A stretch of DNA of 64,000 nt. Origin: Thermodesulfovibrio thiophilus DSM 17215 (GTDB lineage: Bacteria > Nitrospirota > Thermodesulfovibrionia > Thermodesulfovibrionales > Thermodesulfovibrionaceae). Positions within the stretch are counted from its first letter, which is position 1, and each line of letters begins with the position of its first letter. Under the pieces are notes generated by a model. The model saw only the letters and a list, made by a program, of their open reading frames with translations. It ran no database searches and had not been told where the DNA came from. The position numbers and the translations under genes are program-made. The DNA is taken from the NCBI RefSeq assembly GCF_000423865.1, contig NZ_AUIU01000015.1, positions 62,001 to 126,000 of the forward strand, given 5' to 3'. Below are positions 9,635 through 17,473 of the stretch, piece by piece.

Positions 9635-10423
9635 CTACCTCTTAAGCGCTACTACGGTCTGTAACATCTCATCAGAGGTCTGCACTGCTTTAGAATTAAT
9701 ATCAAAAGCTCTCTGGGCAATTATCATATTTGCAAGTTCTTCAACAATGTTCACATTTGACATCTCTAAAAAACCCTGAACAATTGTTCCTCTTCCTTCT
9801 AATCCCGGAGTTCCTGTTGTAGGTGTTCCGGATGCATCTGTTTCAAGAAAAAGATTTTTACCAATTGCCTGTAATCCTGCAGGATTAATAAATCTTGCAA
9901 GCTCAATTCTTCCAATTTCCACTGGAGCAACAGTTCCAGGCTGAAGCACTGTAACAGTTCCGTCAGCACCAACTGTAAGTTTTGTTGCGTCCTCTGGAAC
10001 AGTGATGCTTGGTTCAAGAGGATAACCGTCATTAGTTACAATCCTCCCATCTCTGTCGATTCTAAAGTTTCCTGCTCTTGTATATGCGATTGTTCCATCA
10101 GGCAGCGTTGTCTGAAAGAATCCATCTCCCTGAATAGCCCAATCAAGATCATTATTCGTGTTAACTAAATCACCAGGTGTAAAAAATTTTGCCACTGCAA
10201 CAGGTTTCACACCGAGTCCAACCTGTATTCCTGTTGGATACTGAGTTCCATCATCAGATGGTGCACCTGGATTAATAACATTTTGATAGAGCAAGTCCTG
10301 AAACTCTGCTCTTCCTTTCTTGTAGCCAGTTGTGTTCACATTTGCAAGATTATGAGAAATAACATCAAGATTTAACTGCTGTGCATACATTCCTGTGGCT
10401 GCTGTAAAAAGTGACCTTAACAT
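9635..10423 (-). CDS. flgG: Distal rod protein FlgG
   Basis: A 262-residue FlgG, the standard length. It starts MLRSLFTAATGM and contains the rod signature ISHNLANVNTTGYKKGRAEFQDL, the DLDWAIQGDGFF motif and the C-terminal LEMSNVNIVEELANMIIAQRAFDINSKAVQTSDEMLQ helix. It forms the distal rod that passes through the P and L rings. GGAGG precedes the ATG, and it lies 12 bases downstream of flgF. Confidence 0.96.
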   Translation of the reverse strand: MLRSLFTAATGMYAQQLNLDVISHNLANVNTTGYKKGRAEFQDLLYQNVINPGAPSDDGTQYPTGIQVGLGVKPVAVAKFFTPGDLVNTNNDLDWAIQGDGFFQTTLPDGTIAYTRAGNFRIDRDGRIVTNDGYPLEPSITVPEDATKLTVGADGTVTVLQPGTVAPVEIGRIELARFINPAGLQAIGKNLFLETDASGTPTTGTPGLEGRGTIVQGFLEMSNVNIVEELANMIIAQRAFDINSKAVQTSDEMLQTVVALKR

Positions 10424-10435
10424 CTTTTGCCTCCT

Positions 10436-11164
10436 TTATATTCTTGCGATTTCACTTACAGCTCTCTGGGCAAGTTGATCAAAATTAGTAGTTAGCCTTT
10501 GACTTAAATCAAAATTTCTTATTGCCTGAATCATCTGAACCATTTCATTCATTGGATTTATATTTGAACTCTCTATCCAGCCCTGAAGAATTTGTCCGGT
10601 TGCCTGACCTGCTTCTTGTCCTTCATAAAGAGATTGTCCGATATGTTTTACATTATTTAACCTGACGAGCTTTAGTCTTGAAACAAGGTTGTTATCAACA
10701 AAAATACTTCCATCTTGACCTACTTCAATTCTGTCTTTATCAACTATTGGAAGTATTATTGGATTATTATTTTCATCAAGCACCCTTAATCCAGCATGTG
10801 TAATTAGATAGTTTTCTTTATCTTTTGTAAAGGAACCTTCTCTGGTATATATAATGCGATTGCCTTGCCTTACAGCAAAAAATCCCTCTCCCTGAATAGC
10901 AAAGTCAAAAAGATTGCGTGTTTGCTTTAATGAACCCTGAGACAGATCAATATACTGTCCACCAAAATATGTCTGAGCACGAGCATTATGATAAATAGCA
11001 TTGAGCTCAGCGGGTTTTCCTGAGAGAAGAGGATAAAGCTTGCTTGAAAAACTCTGCCTTTTATAACCTGTAGTGTTGATGTTTGCAAGATTGTTTGCAA
11101 CAGAGGAAAGTTCATTTTCCCTCATCATCATTCCAGTCATCGATATGTATATGCCTTTGTACAT
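10436..11164 (-). CDS. flgF: Rod/basal-body protein FlgF
   Basis: A 242-residue FlgF-like rod protein, colinear with FlgG: MYKGIYISMTGM aligns with the FlgG start, followed by VANNLANINTTGYKRQSF and the C-terminal WIESSNINPMNEMVQMIQAIRNFDL. It is the first gene of the operon. I place the start at the ATG at 11164 because it matches FlgG residue for residue. The frame can be extended to a TTG at 11182, but that codon lies inside the sigma-54 promoter. There is no ribosome binding site; the predicted mRNA has only a 3-base leader. Confidence 0.9.
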   Translation of the reverse strand: MYKGIYISMTGMMMRENELSSVANNLANINTTGYKRQSFSSKLYPLLSGKPAELNAIYHNARAQTYFGGQYIDLSQGSLKQTRNLFDFAIQGEGFFAVRQGNRIIYTREGSFTKDKENYLITHAGLRVLDENNNPIILPIVDKDRIEVGQDGSIFVDNNLVSRLKLVRLNNVKHIGQSLYEGQEAGQATGQILQGWIESSNINPMNEMVQMIQAIRNFDLSQRLTTNFDQLAQRAVSEIARI

Positions 11165-11177
11165 GCTATTTAAAAAT

Positions 11178-11193
11178 AGCAATATTTATGCCA
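11178..11193 (-). promoter_or_regulatory. Sigma-54 (RpoN) promoter of the flagellar operon
   Basis: On the minus strand this reads TGGCATAAATATTGCT. It matches the sigma-54 consensus TGGCAC-N5-TTGCW, with GG and GC exactly 10 bases apart. Counting C as -12 puts +1 at about 11167, three bases before the flgF ATG. Sigma-54 control of rod/hook genes is common in polarly flagellated bacteria. Confidence 0.82.
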
Positions 11194-11268
11194 TTAATTA
11201 ATCATGATAATTTATTGAAAAATTTAAGAAATCATAAATATTAGAGCATTCTATTAATAGGAAAAATT

Positions 11269-11281
11269 TTCCTTGAAGGAA
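11269..11281. promoter_or_regulatory. Inverted repeat TTCCTT-G-AAGGAA, candidate enhancer
   Basis: A perfect 6-base inverted repeat with a one-base centre lies at about -108 relative to the predicted sigma-54 start, a normal distance for an NtrC-type activator site. It is flanked by A/T runs (AAAAATT and TTTTT), so it could instead be a transcript hairpin. No activator gene is in the window. The rest of the 304-base gap between flgF and gltX shows no gene. Confidence 0.3.
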
Positions 11282-11400
11282 TTTTTAAGCAAACACGTTA
11301 TTATGAAAGATATATGCCAGATGTTTAGTTGTACTATTAAGTTATGAACTAAATTTATTAGTATTTGCAGGCTACGTTGCTTAATTAATTGAGACTACTG

Positions 11401-11409
11401 TGATATACT
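11401..11409 (+). promoter_or_regulatory. Extended -10 promoter for gltX
   Basis: TGATATACT is a TGnTATAAT-type extended -10. A start near 11416 would give a leader of about 53 bases before gltX. No good -35 is visible at the right distance, as is tolerated with an extended -10. Confidence 0.4.
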
Positions 11410-11468
11410 AAAGTTATTAAACATATTTTAATTTCTTGATTAATTATTGAATAAAAGCAGGAGGAATT

Positions 11469-12866
11469 GTGGTAAGAGTTAGATTTGCACCGAGTCCAAC
11501 AGGACATCTACATATTGGAGGAGCAAGAACTGCTCTTTTTAACTGGCTTTTTGCAAGGCATAACAATGGAAACTTTATCTTGAGAATTGAAGATACAGAC
11601 AGGTCTCGTTCAACAGAAGAGTATATTGAATCAATTATTGAGGCATTGAAATGGCTTGGTCTTGACTGGGATGAAGGACCATTCAGACAGACTGATAGGA
11701 TGGAAATATATCAGAAGATAGCTTATAAGCTTCTTGAAGAAGGCAAAGCATATCGTTGTTACTGCAGTCCTCAGGAGCTTGAAGAAAGAAGGCAAAGGGC
11801 TTTAAAAGAAGGCAAAACTCCAAGATATGATCGTAGATGTCGAAGTCTAACAGAAGTTCTTGATAAACCATTTGCAATTCGGTTTAAAATGCCCTTTGAA
11901 GGAGAGACATATGTGGATGATCTTGTTAAAGGCAGGGTAATATTTAAAAATAGCGAGATTGAAGACCTTGTAATTCTAAGAAGTGATGGAACTCCCACAT
12001 ACAATTTCTGCGTTGTTGTTGATGACTTTGATATGAAAATTACTCATGTAATAAGAGGAGAGGATCACCTTAATAACACTCCAAAACAGATCCATATTTA
12101 TCATGCGCTTGGCATGGAACTTCCTGCTTTTGCTCATATTCCAATGATTCTTGGTGCTGACAAATCACGTTTAAGTAAAAGGCATGGAGCAACGGCTGTT
12201 CTTTCTTACAGAGATGAGGGATACCTTCCAGAGGCTCTTGTTAATTATCTTGTTCGTCTGGGTTGGTCATATGGTGACCAGGAAATATTCACAAGAGAGG
12301 AATTGATTAAATATTTCAGCCTGGAAAATGTTGGAAAGGCAAACGCCGTTTTTAATCCTGAAAAACTGTTATGGTTAAACAGTGAGTATATCAAACTTAC
12401 AGATGAAGCAATGCTTTTTGAAAAGGTCAAACCTTTTTTGATAAAAGAAGGGTATTTAAAGGAAAACGAATCAGTAGATATAAGCTGGGCATGTAAGGCC
12501 ATAAAATCTCTCAAAGAAAGATGTAGAACCCTTCAAGAACTTGCGCATGCTATGAGATATTATCTTCTTGATTATGTTGATATTGATTTAAAGGCAAAAG
12601 CCAAGTATATAAACTCTGATTCAATTCCGATACTTAAGGAGGTTACAGAGAAACTTGCATCACTTGATGAATTCACTCAACCAAATATTGAAAAGATCTT
12701 CATGGACATGGTGAATAAGAAAAATTTAAAGCTTGGTCAAGTAGCTCAACCAGTGAGAGTTGTAATAACTGGAAGCACTGTAAGTCCGGGAATATACGAA
12801 GTTTTAGAAATTTTAGGTAAGGAAAAAGCGATTAAGAGGTTAAGGAGGGTTATAGATGTCTCTTGA
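11469..12866 (+). CDS. gltX: Glutamate--tRNA ligase
   Basis: A 465-residue class I aminoacyl-tRNA synthetase. The HIGH-type motif is at residues 7-18 (APSPTGHLHIGG) and the KMSKS-type motif is DKSRLSKRHGA near 235. A zinc-knuckle segment (CYC...YDRRC) lies near residues 96-120. Length fits discriminating or non-discriminating GluRS; which it is cannot be told here. It starts with GTG at 11469, preceded by AGGAGG. It is divergent from the flagellar operon and overlaps the next gene by 11 bases. Confidence 0.95.
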   Translation: MVRVRFAPSPTGHLHIGGARTALFNWLFARHNNGNFILRIEDTDRSRSTEEYIESIIEALKWLGLDWDEGPFRQTDRMEIYQKIAYKLLEEGKAYRCYCSPQELEERRQRALKEGKTPRYDRRCRSLTEVLDKPFAIRFKMPFEGETYVDDLVKGRVIFKNSEIEDLVILRSDGTPTYNFCVVVDDFDMKITHVIRGEDHLNNTPKQIHIYHALGMELPAFAHIPMILGADKSRLSKRHGATAVLSYRDEGYLPEALVNYLVRLGWSYGDQEIFTREELIKYFSLENVGKANAVFNPEKLLWLNSEYIKLTDEAMLFEKVKPFLIKEGYLKENESVDISWACKAIKSLKERCRTLQELAHAMRYYLLDYVDIDLKAKAKYINSDSIPILKEVTEKLASLDEFTQPNIEKIFMDMVNKKNLKLGQVAQPVRVVITGSTVSPGIYEVLEILGKEKAIKRLRRVIDVS

Positions 12867-13044
12867 TAAAGAATTGCTTGAAATTATAGTTTGTCCAAAA
12901 TGCAAGAATGATTTAATTTATGAACAGGAAAAAGAAAGGCTTGTCTGTATAAAATGCAATGTTTACTATCCAGTGAGAGAAGATATTCCTATTCTTTTAA
13001 TTGATGAGGCTAAGCCACTTGGTAGAGAATATTTAGTTCAATAG
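12856..13044 (+). CDS. Trm112-family / UPF0434 zinc-ribbon protein
   Basis: A 62-residue protein with CPKC near residue 13 and CIKC near residue 32, followed by YPVREDIPILLIDEA, the signature of the Trm112/YcaR family. Members are small activating partners of methyltransferases or of unknown role. It overlaps the end of gltX by 11 bases, so it is probably co-translated, and its 3' end overlaps the convergent rlmH by 7 bases. Confidence 0.85.
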   Translation: MSLDKELLEIIVCPKCKNDLIYEQEKERLVCIKCNVYYPVREDIPILLIDEAKPLGREYLVQ

Positions 13045-13478
13045 TGGTAGCTTTTTCCATGAATAATTGTCATTGCTCTGTAAATCTGCTCAAGCAATAT
13101 GAGTCTTGTCAGCTCGTGAGTAAATGTTAATGGTGAAAGGGAAACTATTAATTCTGATGCATTAGAAACTTCATCATTTACTCCATAAGTTCCACCAATA
13201 ACAAATTGATGAAATGATTTATTTTTTATTAATTTTGCAAACTCTATAGAATTAAATAATTGACCGGATTCATGAAGAAGAATAAATTCATTTTTTACTC
13301 TATTTAGTATGGTTTTCGATTCTTCCTGTATGACCTTTTGTCTTTCTCCATGTGCTTCTTTAAGTTCGATGATATCAATTTTCGCATAGGCATATAGTAG
13401 CTTAAAATAGTGTTCTATACCTTCTTTAATAAACCTGATTTTTGTTTTACCTGGATAGAGAATTTTTATTCTATACAA
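13038..13478 (-). CDS. rlmH: 23S rRNA (pseudouridine1915-N3)-methyltransferase RlmH
   Basis: A 146-residue SPOUT methyltransferase. The knotted C-terminal core is clear: FVIGGTYGVNDEV, then SLSPLTFTHELTRLILLEQIYRAMTIIHGKSYHY, which match the RlmH SAM-binding and dimer motifs. It modifies helix 69 of 23S rRNA in the assembled ribosome. It is the last gene of the cinA-ligA-rlmH run and starts two bases after the ligA stop. Confidence 0.94.
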   Translation of the reverse strand: MYRIKILYPGKTKIRFIKEGIEHYFKLLYAYAKIDIIELKEAHGERQKVIQEESKTILNRVKNEFILLHESGQLFNSIEFAKLIKNKSFHQFVIGGTYGVNDEVSNASELIVSLSPLTFTHELTRLILLEQIYRAMTIIHGKSYHY

Positions 13479-13479
13479 A

Positions 13480-15498
13480 TTAATCCTGCCTGATAAGTTT
13501 CAGAAGTTCTTCAAATGAGACTGTTTTTACTCCAAGTTCCTGCGCTTTTGTTAGTTTGCTGCCAGGGTCTTCTCCGACAACAAGATAGTCAGTGTTTCTA
13601 GAAACAGACGATGACACCCTTCCTCCTGCTTGTTCAATTATTTCCTGAACTTCATGTCTTGGTCTTGGAAGCGTTCCTGTTATAACAAAAGTAAGACCCT
13701 TAATGGGCAAAGGTTTTTCTTTTTCCTGATAATCTGGATTTTCAACTGTCAATCCCATTCGTTTAAGTTCATCAATAGCTTCAAGGTTTTCTTCATTATT
13801 AAAGAACTGTTCAATTGCTCGGGCAGTTTTTTCTCCAATCTGTGGAATTTTAATAAGTTGCTCCATCTTAACATGGTACAGATCTTCAATTGTTCTGAAA
13901 TGTTCAGCAAGAAGTTTTGCAGCATACTCGCCAACCTGACTGATTCCAAGAGCATAGATGAATCTGGCAAGAGTTGTTCTCTTGCTGCGCTCAATGGCTT
14001 CAATTAGTTTTTTTGATGAAAGTTCGGCAAAGCCTGGAAGATCTCTCAGGTGATCCTGTTTTAGTTTATAAATATCTACAAAATTTTTTATTAGTCCTCT
14101 CTCATGAAGAAGTGATACTGTTTTATCTCCTAATCCTTCAATATTCATTGCTCTTCTTGATGCAAAATGCTTTATACGTTCTTCAACCTGTGCAGGACAG
14201 TTAAGGTTAATGCATTTAAGAGCAACCTCACCTGGTTCTCTAACGATCTTTGCCCCGCATATTGGGCAGTGTGCTGGAGCCTCCGGTTCAGTTTCATTGC
14301 CTGTTCTACGATCAATAACAACTCCGATTATATGTGGAATTACTTCACCTGCTCTTTCAACAATGACGTAGTCTCCAATTTTGATATTCTTTCTTTTTAT
14401 CTCATCCCAGTTGTGAAGTGTAGACTTTGATACAGTGACTCCGCCAATTCTTACAGGCTCAAGAATTGCAACAGGTGTTATAACTCCTGTTCGTCCAACA
14501 CTGGATAAAATATTAATAAGTCTTGTGATACCCTGGTGTGCCGGGTATTTATAGGCAATGGCCCATCTTGGCTCTCTTGTTTTTGTTCCGAGACGCTTCT
14601 GAAGCTCAAAATCGTTGACTTTAACAACTGCTCCATCAGTTTCAAAAGGATATGTCTGACGTATTCTTTCAAGTTCTTTTATGGCATTTATTACTTCATC
14701 AACTCCTCTTGCAATTTTAATATATGCTGGAATAGGAAATCGTGCTTTACGTAGCCATTCTATAAAATCAAACTGAGATTTAATTTCTATTCCAGAATAG
14801 TAACCAATTCCATAGCATGCCATATGAAGTTTTCTTCTGGCTGTGATAGAAGGATCAAGTTGACGCACGGAGCCTGATGCTGCATTTCTCGGGTTTGCAA
14901 AAACAGGCTCTCCGCGTTCCTGTCGTTCTTTATTTATCCTTTCAAACTCATCAATATTCATGTAAACTTCGCCTCTTATGTCAATCTCATCAGGAACTTT
15001 ATCCACTCCTTCAATTCTCAATGGAATTGCTTTTATCGTTTTAATGTTCTGAGTAATGTCTTCACCGACATATCCATCACCACGAGTACCCGCTTTAAAA
15101 AAAACTCCATTTTTGTAGGAAAGTTCAACTGCAAGGCCATCATATTTGGGTTCAACAGTGTATTCAATAGACTCATTTGTTCCGAGAAGACGTTTTATCC
15201 TTGCGTCAAACTCTCTTAGTTCTTCAATGGAAAAAGCATTATCAAGAGAAAGCATCGGTTCACGATGTTCCACCTTTTCAAATTTCTCTGAAGGTGATGC
15301 TCCAACTCTCTGTGTTGGCGAGTCAGGGAGTATATACCCCCATTGTTCCTCAAGTTCTTTGAGTCTTCTTAGCATCATATCATACTCTTCATCTGAGATA
15401 ACAGGGCTATCGAGAACATAATAGCGATAGTTATGATAGTTTAGCTCTTTGACAAGCTTTTCAATCTCTTTTTTTATTTCTTCAGGAATTTCTTTCAT
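13480..15498 (-). CDS. ligA: NAD-dependent DNA ligase LigA
   Basis: A 672-residue LigA, full length. The Ia domain (DSPVISDEEYDMM) is followed by the adenylation motif EPKYDGLAVELSY with the nucleophilic lysine near residue 118. A four-cysteine zinc finger (CPIC...CINLNC) starts near 407, then come helix-hairpin-helix repeats (ILYALG-like and IPQIGEKTARAIEQF) and a C-terminal BRCT domain (FVITGTLPRPRHEVQEIIEQ). It joins Okazaki fragments using NAD. It starts one base after the cinA stop and is probably co-transcribed with it. Confidence 0.97.
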   Translation of the reverse strand: MKEIPEEIKKEIEKLVKELNYHNYRYYVLDSPVISDEEYDMMLRRLKELEEQWGYILPDSPTQRVGASPSEKFEKVEHREPMLSLDNAFSIEELREFDARIKRLLGTNESIEYTVEPKYDGLAVELSYKNGVFFKAGTRGDGYVGEDITQNIKTIKAIPLRIEGVDKVPDEIDIRGEVYMNIDEFERINKERQERGEPVFANPRNAASGSVRQLDPSITARRKLHMACYGIGYYSGIEIKSQFDFIEWLRKARFPIPAYIKIARGVDEVINAIKELERIRQTYPFETDGAVVKVNDFELQKRLGTKTREPRWAIAYKYPAHQGITRLINILSSVGRTGVITPVAILEPVRIGGVTVSKSTLHNWDEIKRKNIKIGDYVIVERAGEVIPHIIGVVIDRRTGNETEPEAPAHCPICGAKIVREPGEVALKCINLNCPAQVEERIKHFASRRAMNIEGLGDKTVSLLHERGLIKNFVDIYKLKQDHLRDLPGFAELSSKKLIEAIERSKRTTLARFIYALGISQVGEYAAKLLAEHFRTIEDLYHVKMEQLIKIPQIGEKTARAIEQFFNNEENLEAIDELKRMGLTVENPDYQEKEKPLPIKGLTFVITGTLPRPRHEVQEIIEQAGGRVSSSVSRNTDYLVVGEDPGSKLTKAQELGVKTVSFEELLKLIRQD

Positions 15499-15969
15499 CT
15501 ATAAAACTTTTTCAAGAAGTTTCAATGCATTAAATGTAGCTTCTTTTTTGTTTGAAAGTCTATCGTTATCAAGATTTAATTCTATGGTATAATTTTGTTT
15601 TAGCGTTGCAACAGCTATGTAAATAAGTCCCTTTGGTTTTCCCTCCATTGTGTCAGGACCTAAATTTCCAGTTGTTGCAATTGAGTAGTCAGAGCCTGTA
15701 AGATGTTTTATTGAATTAGACATAGCTTCAGCCATTTGAAGTGAAATTACTCCATATTTGAAGACTTCTTCGTTGATGTTTAAAATCTTTTTTTTCATTT
15801 CTGTGGCGTAAACAACAACTCCACCACTAAAAACTTTACTTGCTCCTGGAACATCTGTAATTGTGGAACTTATAAGGCCTCCTGTACAGGATTCAGCTAT
15901 TGAAAGAGTTTTATTTTTTTCTGATAATTTTTTGACAATCTCTGTTGCAAGATTACTTAATTTATTCAT
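15499..15969 (-). CDS. pncC: CinA C-terminal domain protein (NMN deamidase, PncC-like)
   Basis: A 156-residue stand-alone CinA C-terminal domain: SIAESCTGGLISSTITDVPGAS...FSGGVVVYA, then TGNLGPD and GKPKGLIYIAVA. PncC-type enzymes deamidate nicotinamide mononucleotide, a by-product of NAD-dependent ligase, so the position just upstream of ligA is meaningful: the two could form an NMN production/recycling pair. The N-terminal MoCF domain of full-length CinA is absent. There is no ribosome binding site; a perfect TATAAT ends 6 bases before the ATG. Confidence 0.9.
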   Translation of the reverse strand: MNKLSNLATEIVKKLSEKNKTLSIAESCTGGLISSTITDVPGASKVFSGGVVVYATEMKKKILNINEEVFKYGVISLQMAEAMSNSIKHLTGSDYSIATTGNLGPDTMEGKPKGLIYIAVATLKQNYTIELNLDNDRLSNKKEATFNALKLLEKVL

Positions 15970-15975
15970 GAGTAA

Positions 15976-15981
15976 ATTATA
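15976..15981 (-). promoter_or_regulatory. -10 element of a leaderless cinA-ligA-rlmH promoter
   Basis: The minus strand reads TATAAT-TTACTC-ATG. A perfect -10 hexamer six bases before the start codon places +1 at or next to the A of ATG. The -35 region is only T-rich and overlaps the U-tract region of the dsrD terminator. Confidence 0.55.
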
Positions 15982-15999
15982 GCAAACTTAAAAAATAAT

Positions 16000-16029
16000 A
16001 AAAAAGGAGGATTTTAATCCTCCTTTTTT
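16000..16029 (-). terminator. Rho-independent terminator of dsrABD
   Basis: A 14-base perfect inverted repeat (AAAAAAGGAGGATT / AATCCTCCTTTTTT) with a minimal loop, followed on the minus strand by further T-rich sequence. It lies 27 bases past the dsrD stop and ends the dsr operon before the cinA promoter. Confidence 0.85.
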
Positions 16030-16055
16030 ATTAAGATAGCTGTAATACAACTTTA

Positions 16056-16280
16056 TTAAGCGCCTTGGCGTTTTTCTCCAAGTTCTATGTAACTTCCACC
16101 GAAGTATGTATAAATTAAGTCTCCCGCGTCAATGAGTTCTCTGATTGCTTCTTTTATCTGAGCATCAGCTAATCCCTGCTGCCTGAAATGTTTAATAATA
16201 TCATTTTGTTTGTATTTCTTTTTACCTGCGGATTCTTTTATAAGATTATAAATCTGTTTTTTAAGCTCCTCTTTGTCCAT
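16056..16280 (-). CDS. dsrD: DsrD, activator of dissimilatory sulfite reductase
   Basis: A 74-residue DsrD: small winged-helix protein (IYNLIKESAGKKKYKQNDIIKHF ... IKEAIRELIDAGDLIYTYFGGSYIEL). DsrD has been reported to bind DsrAB and stimulate sulfite reduction. The gene marks sulfite-reducing, rather than sulfur-oxidising, dsr loci, and its place after dsrB is canonical. AGGAG precedes the ATG. It is separated from dsrB by a strong hairpin that may set its expression relative to dsrAB. Confidence 0.94.
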   Translation of the reverse strand: MDKEELKKQIYNLIKESAGKKKYKQNDIIKHFRQQGLADAQIKEAIRELIDAGDLIYTYFGGSYIELGEKRQGA

Positions 16281-16307
16281 TTAAAAACTCTCCTTTCATA
16301 AAAAATT

Positions 16308-16338
16308 AATAAGGAGGGTAATACATACCCTCCTTATT
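16308..16338 (-). terminator. Hairpin between dsrB and dsrD (attenuator or processing site)
   Basis: A 13-base perfect stem (AATAAGGAGGGTA / TACCCTCCTTATT) with a 5-base loop starts 10 bases after the dsrB stop. On the minus strand it is followed by TTAATTTTTT-like sequence (with the stem's own ATT), a moderate terminator tail. Since dsrD lies downstream with its own ribosome binding site, this is more likely partial termination or an mRNA-stabilising 3' end than a full stop. Confidence 0.65.
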
Positions 16339-16348
16339 TTATTCTTAA

Positions 16349-17449
16349 TTATTTAACCCATTTAAACTGTGTTGTAGTTCTGAATGTTTCTCTTGCAATT
16401 GTCCAGTCATCAATATGCTGGAATGTAAATGGCAATCCTGTTACAGCAAAGAATTTCTCCCACCCAATTCTCTCTATCCATTCACCAACTCTTTCATGCT
16501 TCCTAGCACCTGCAATATAGGCATCAAGAATTATCTTTGTTGCCTTGACAACTTCTGGCCATCTTGGTGGATTATTTGGTAAATATGGAATAGCAAGTTT
16601 AGAAAATTTTGGATGACTTCTAAGGTTACCAACCTTTCCACCCACCACTATTGCAACTCCGTCATTCTCTGGGTCAGCAATTTCCAATGCAGGGCATACT
16701 GAAAAGCAGTTACCACAGTACATACATTTCTCAGGATTAATTTTAACTGATTTTTTTGCTGGATCAGGTGTTATTGCTGCTGTTGGGCAGGCAGCCATTG
16801 TAGTTGGAAGCTCACAGACGTTTTTAAAAGTATCATGGTCTATTCTTGGAAGCTTTCTGTGAATTCCAACAAAAGCTATATCTGAGCAGTGAACTGCACC
16901 ACACATATTTGTACAGCATGCAACAGCAAGTCTTACTTTATTTGGTGTTTCTTTTGTTGTAAAGTAATCAGCAAGTTCATCCATCAAAGATTTAACCAAT
17001 CCAGAAGCATCAACTGCTGCAGAATGACAGTGAACCCATCCCTGAGTATGGACAATATTGCTTATTCTTGAACCAATTCCACCTATCATGTATTTTTTAG
17101 CTTTAAGTTCATCAATTAGAGGCTGAACTTTACTTTCATCAGAAACAAGAAATTCTATATTATTTCTTGTCGTAAATCTGAAATATCCACCACAGTACTT
17201 CTCAGCAATATCTGCAATCTCTCTTAATGTAACCGTGCTTAGAATCCTTGGAGATGCAACTCTTACTGTCCAGATTTTATCTCCAGAATTTGCTATATGA
17301 ACCATTAAGCCAGGGCTTAATATTTCATGCGTTTTCCAGTCACCATAGTTTTTCTGAATTACCGGTGGTAAAAAATTCTTATAATGTGGACATCCTATAT
17401 CTGTTTTTCTTTGTTTTACATCAACTACATCAGGAATTACATAAGGCAT
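16349..17449 (-). CDS. dsrB: Dissimilatory sulfite reductase beta subunit
   Basis: A 366-residue DsrB. It has the siroheme/[4Fe-4S] ligand motif ACCTNMCGAVHCSDIAFVG near residue 185 and a ferredoxin insert (CMYCGNCFSVCPAL) with an additional CPTAA. With DsrA it forms the cytoplasmic alpha2-beta2 enzyme that reduces sulfite onto DsrC. AAAAGGAGG precedes the ATG and it lies 24 bases after dsrA. Nothing in the sequence suggests a defect. Confidence 0.97.
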   Translation of the reverse strand: MPYVIPDVVDVKQRKTDIGCPHYKNFLPPVIQKNYGDWKTHEILSPGLMVHIANSGDKIWTVRVASPRILSTVTLREIADIAEKYCGGYFRFTTRNNIEFLVSDESKVQPLIDELKAKKYMIGGIGSRISNIVHTQGWVHCHSAAVDASGLVKSLMDELADYFTTKETPNKVRLAVACCTNMCGAVHCSDIAFVGIHRKLPRIDHDTFKNVCELPTTMAACPTAAITPDPAKKSVKINPEKCMYCGNCFSVCPALEIADPENDGVAIVVGGKVGNLRSHPKFSKLAIPYLPNNPPRWPEVVKATKIILDAYIAGARKHERVGEWIERIGWEKFFAVTGLPFTFQHIDDWTIARETFRTTTQFKWVK

Positions 17450-17473
17450 AATTTTTTCCTCCTTTTATTCTCG

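Noticed and set aside
11165-11182. TTG start of flgF at 11182
   Set aside because: It falls in the -12 element of the sigma-54 promoter and does not match the FlgG start.
13630-14754. Several plus-strand open frames inside ligA
   Set aside because: They lie opposite conserved LigA motifs and have no ribosome binding sites or family resemblance.
16000-16338. GGAGG motifs in the dsr hairpins as ribosome binding sites
   Set aside because: They are paired in perfect stems and no start codon follows at a working distance.
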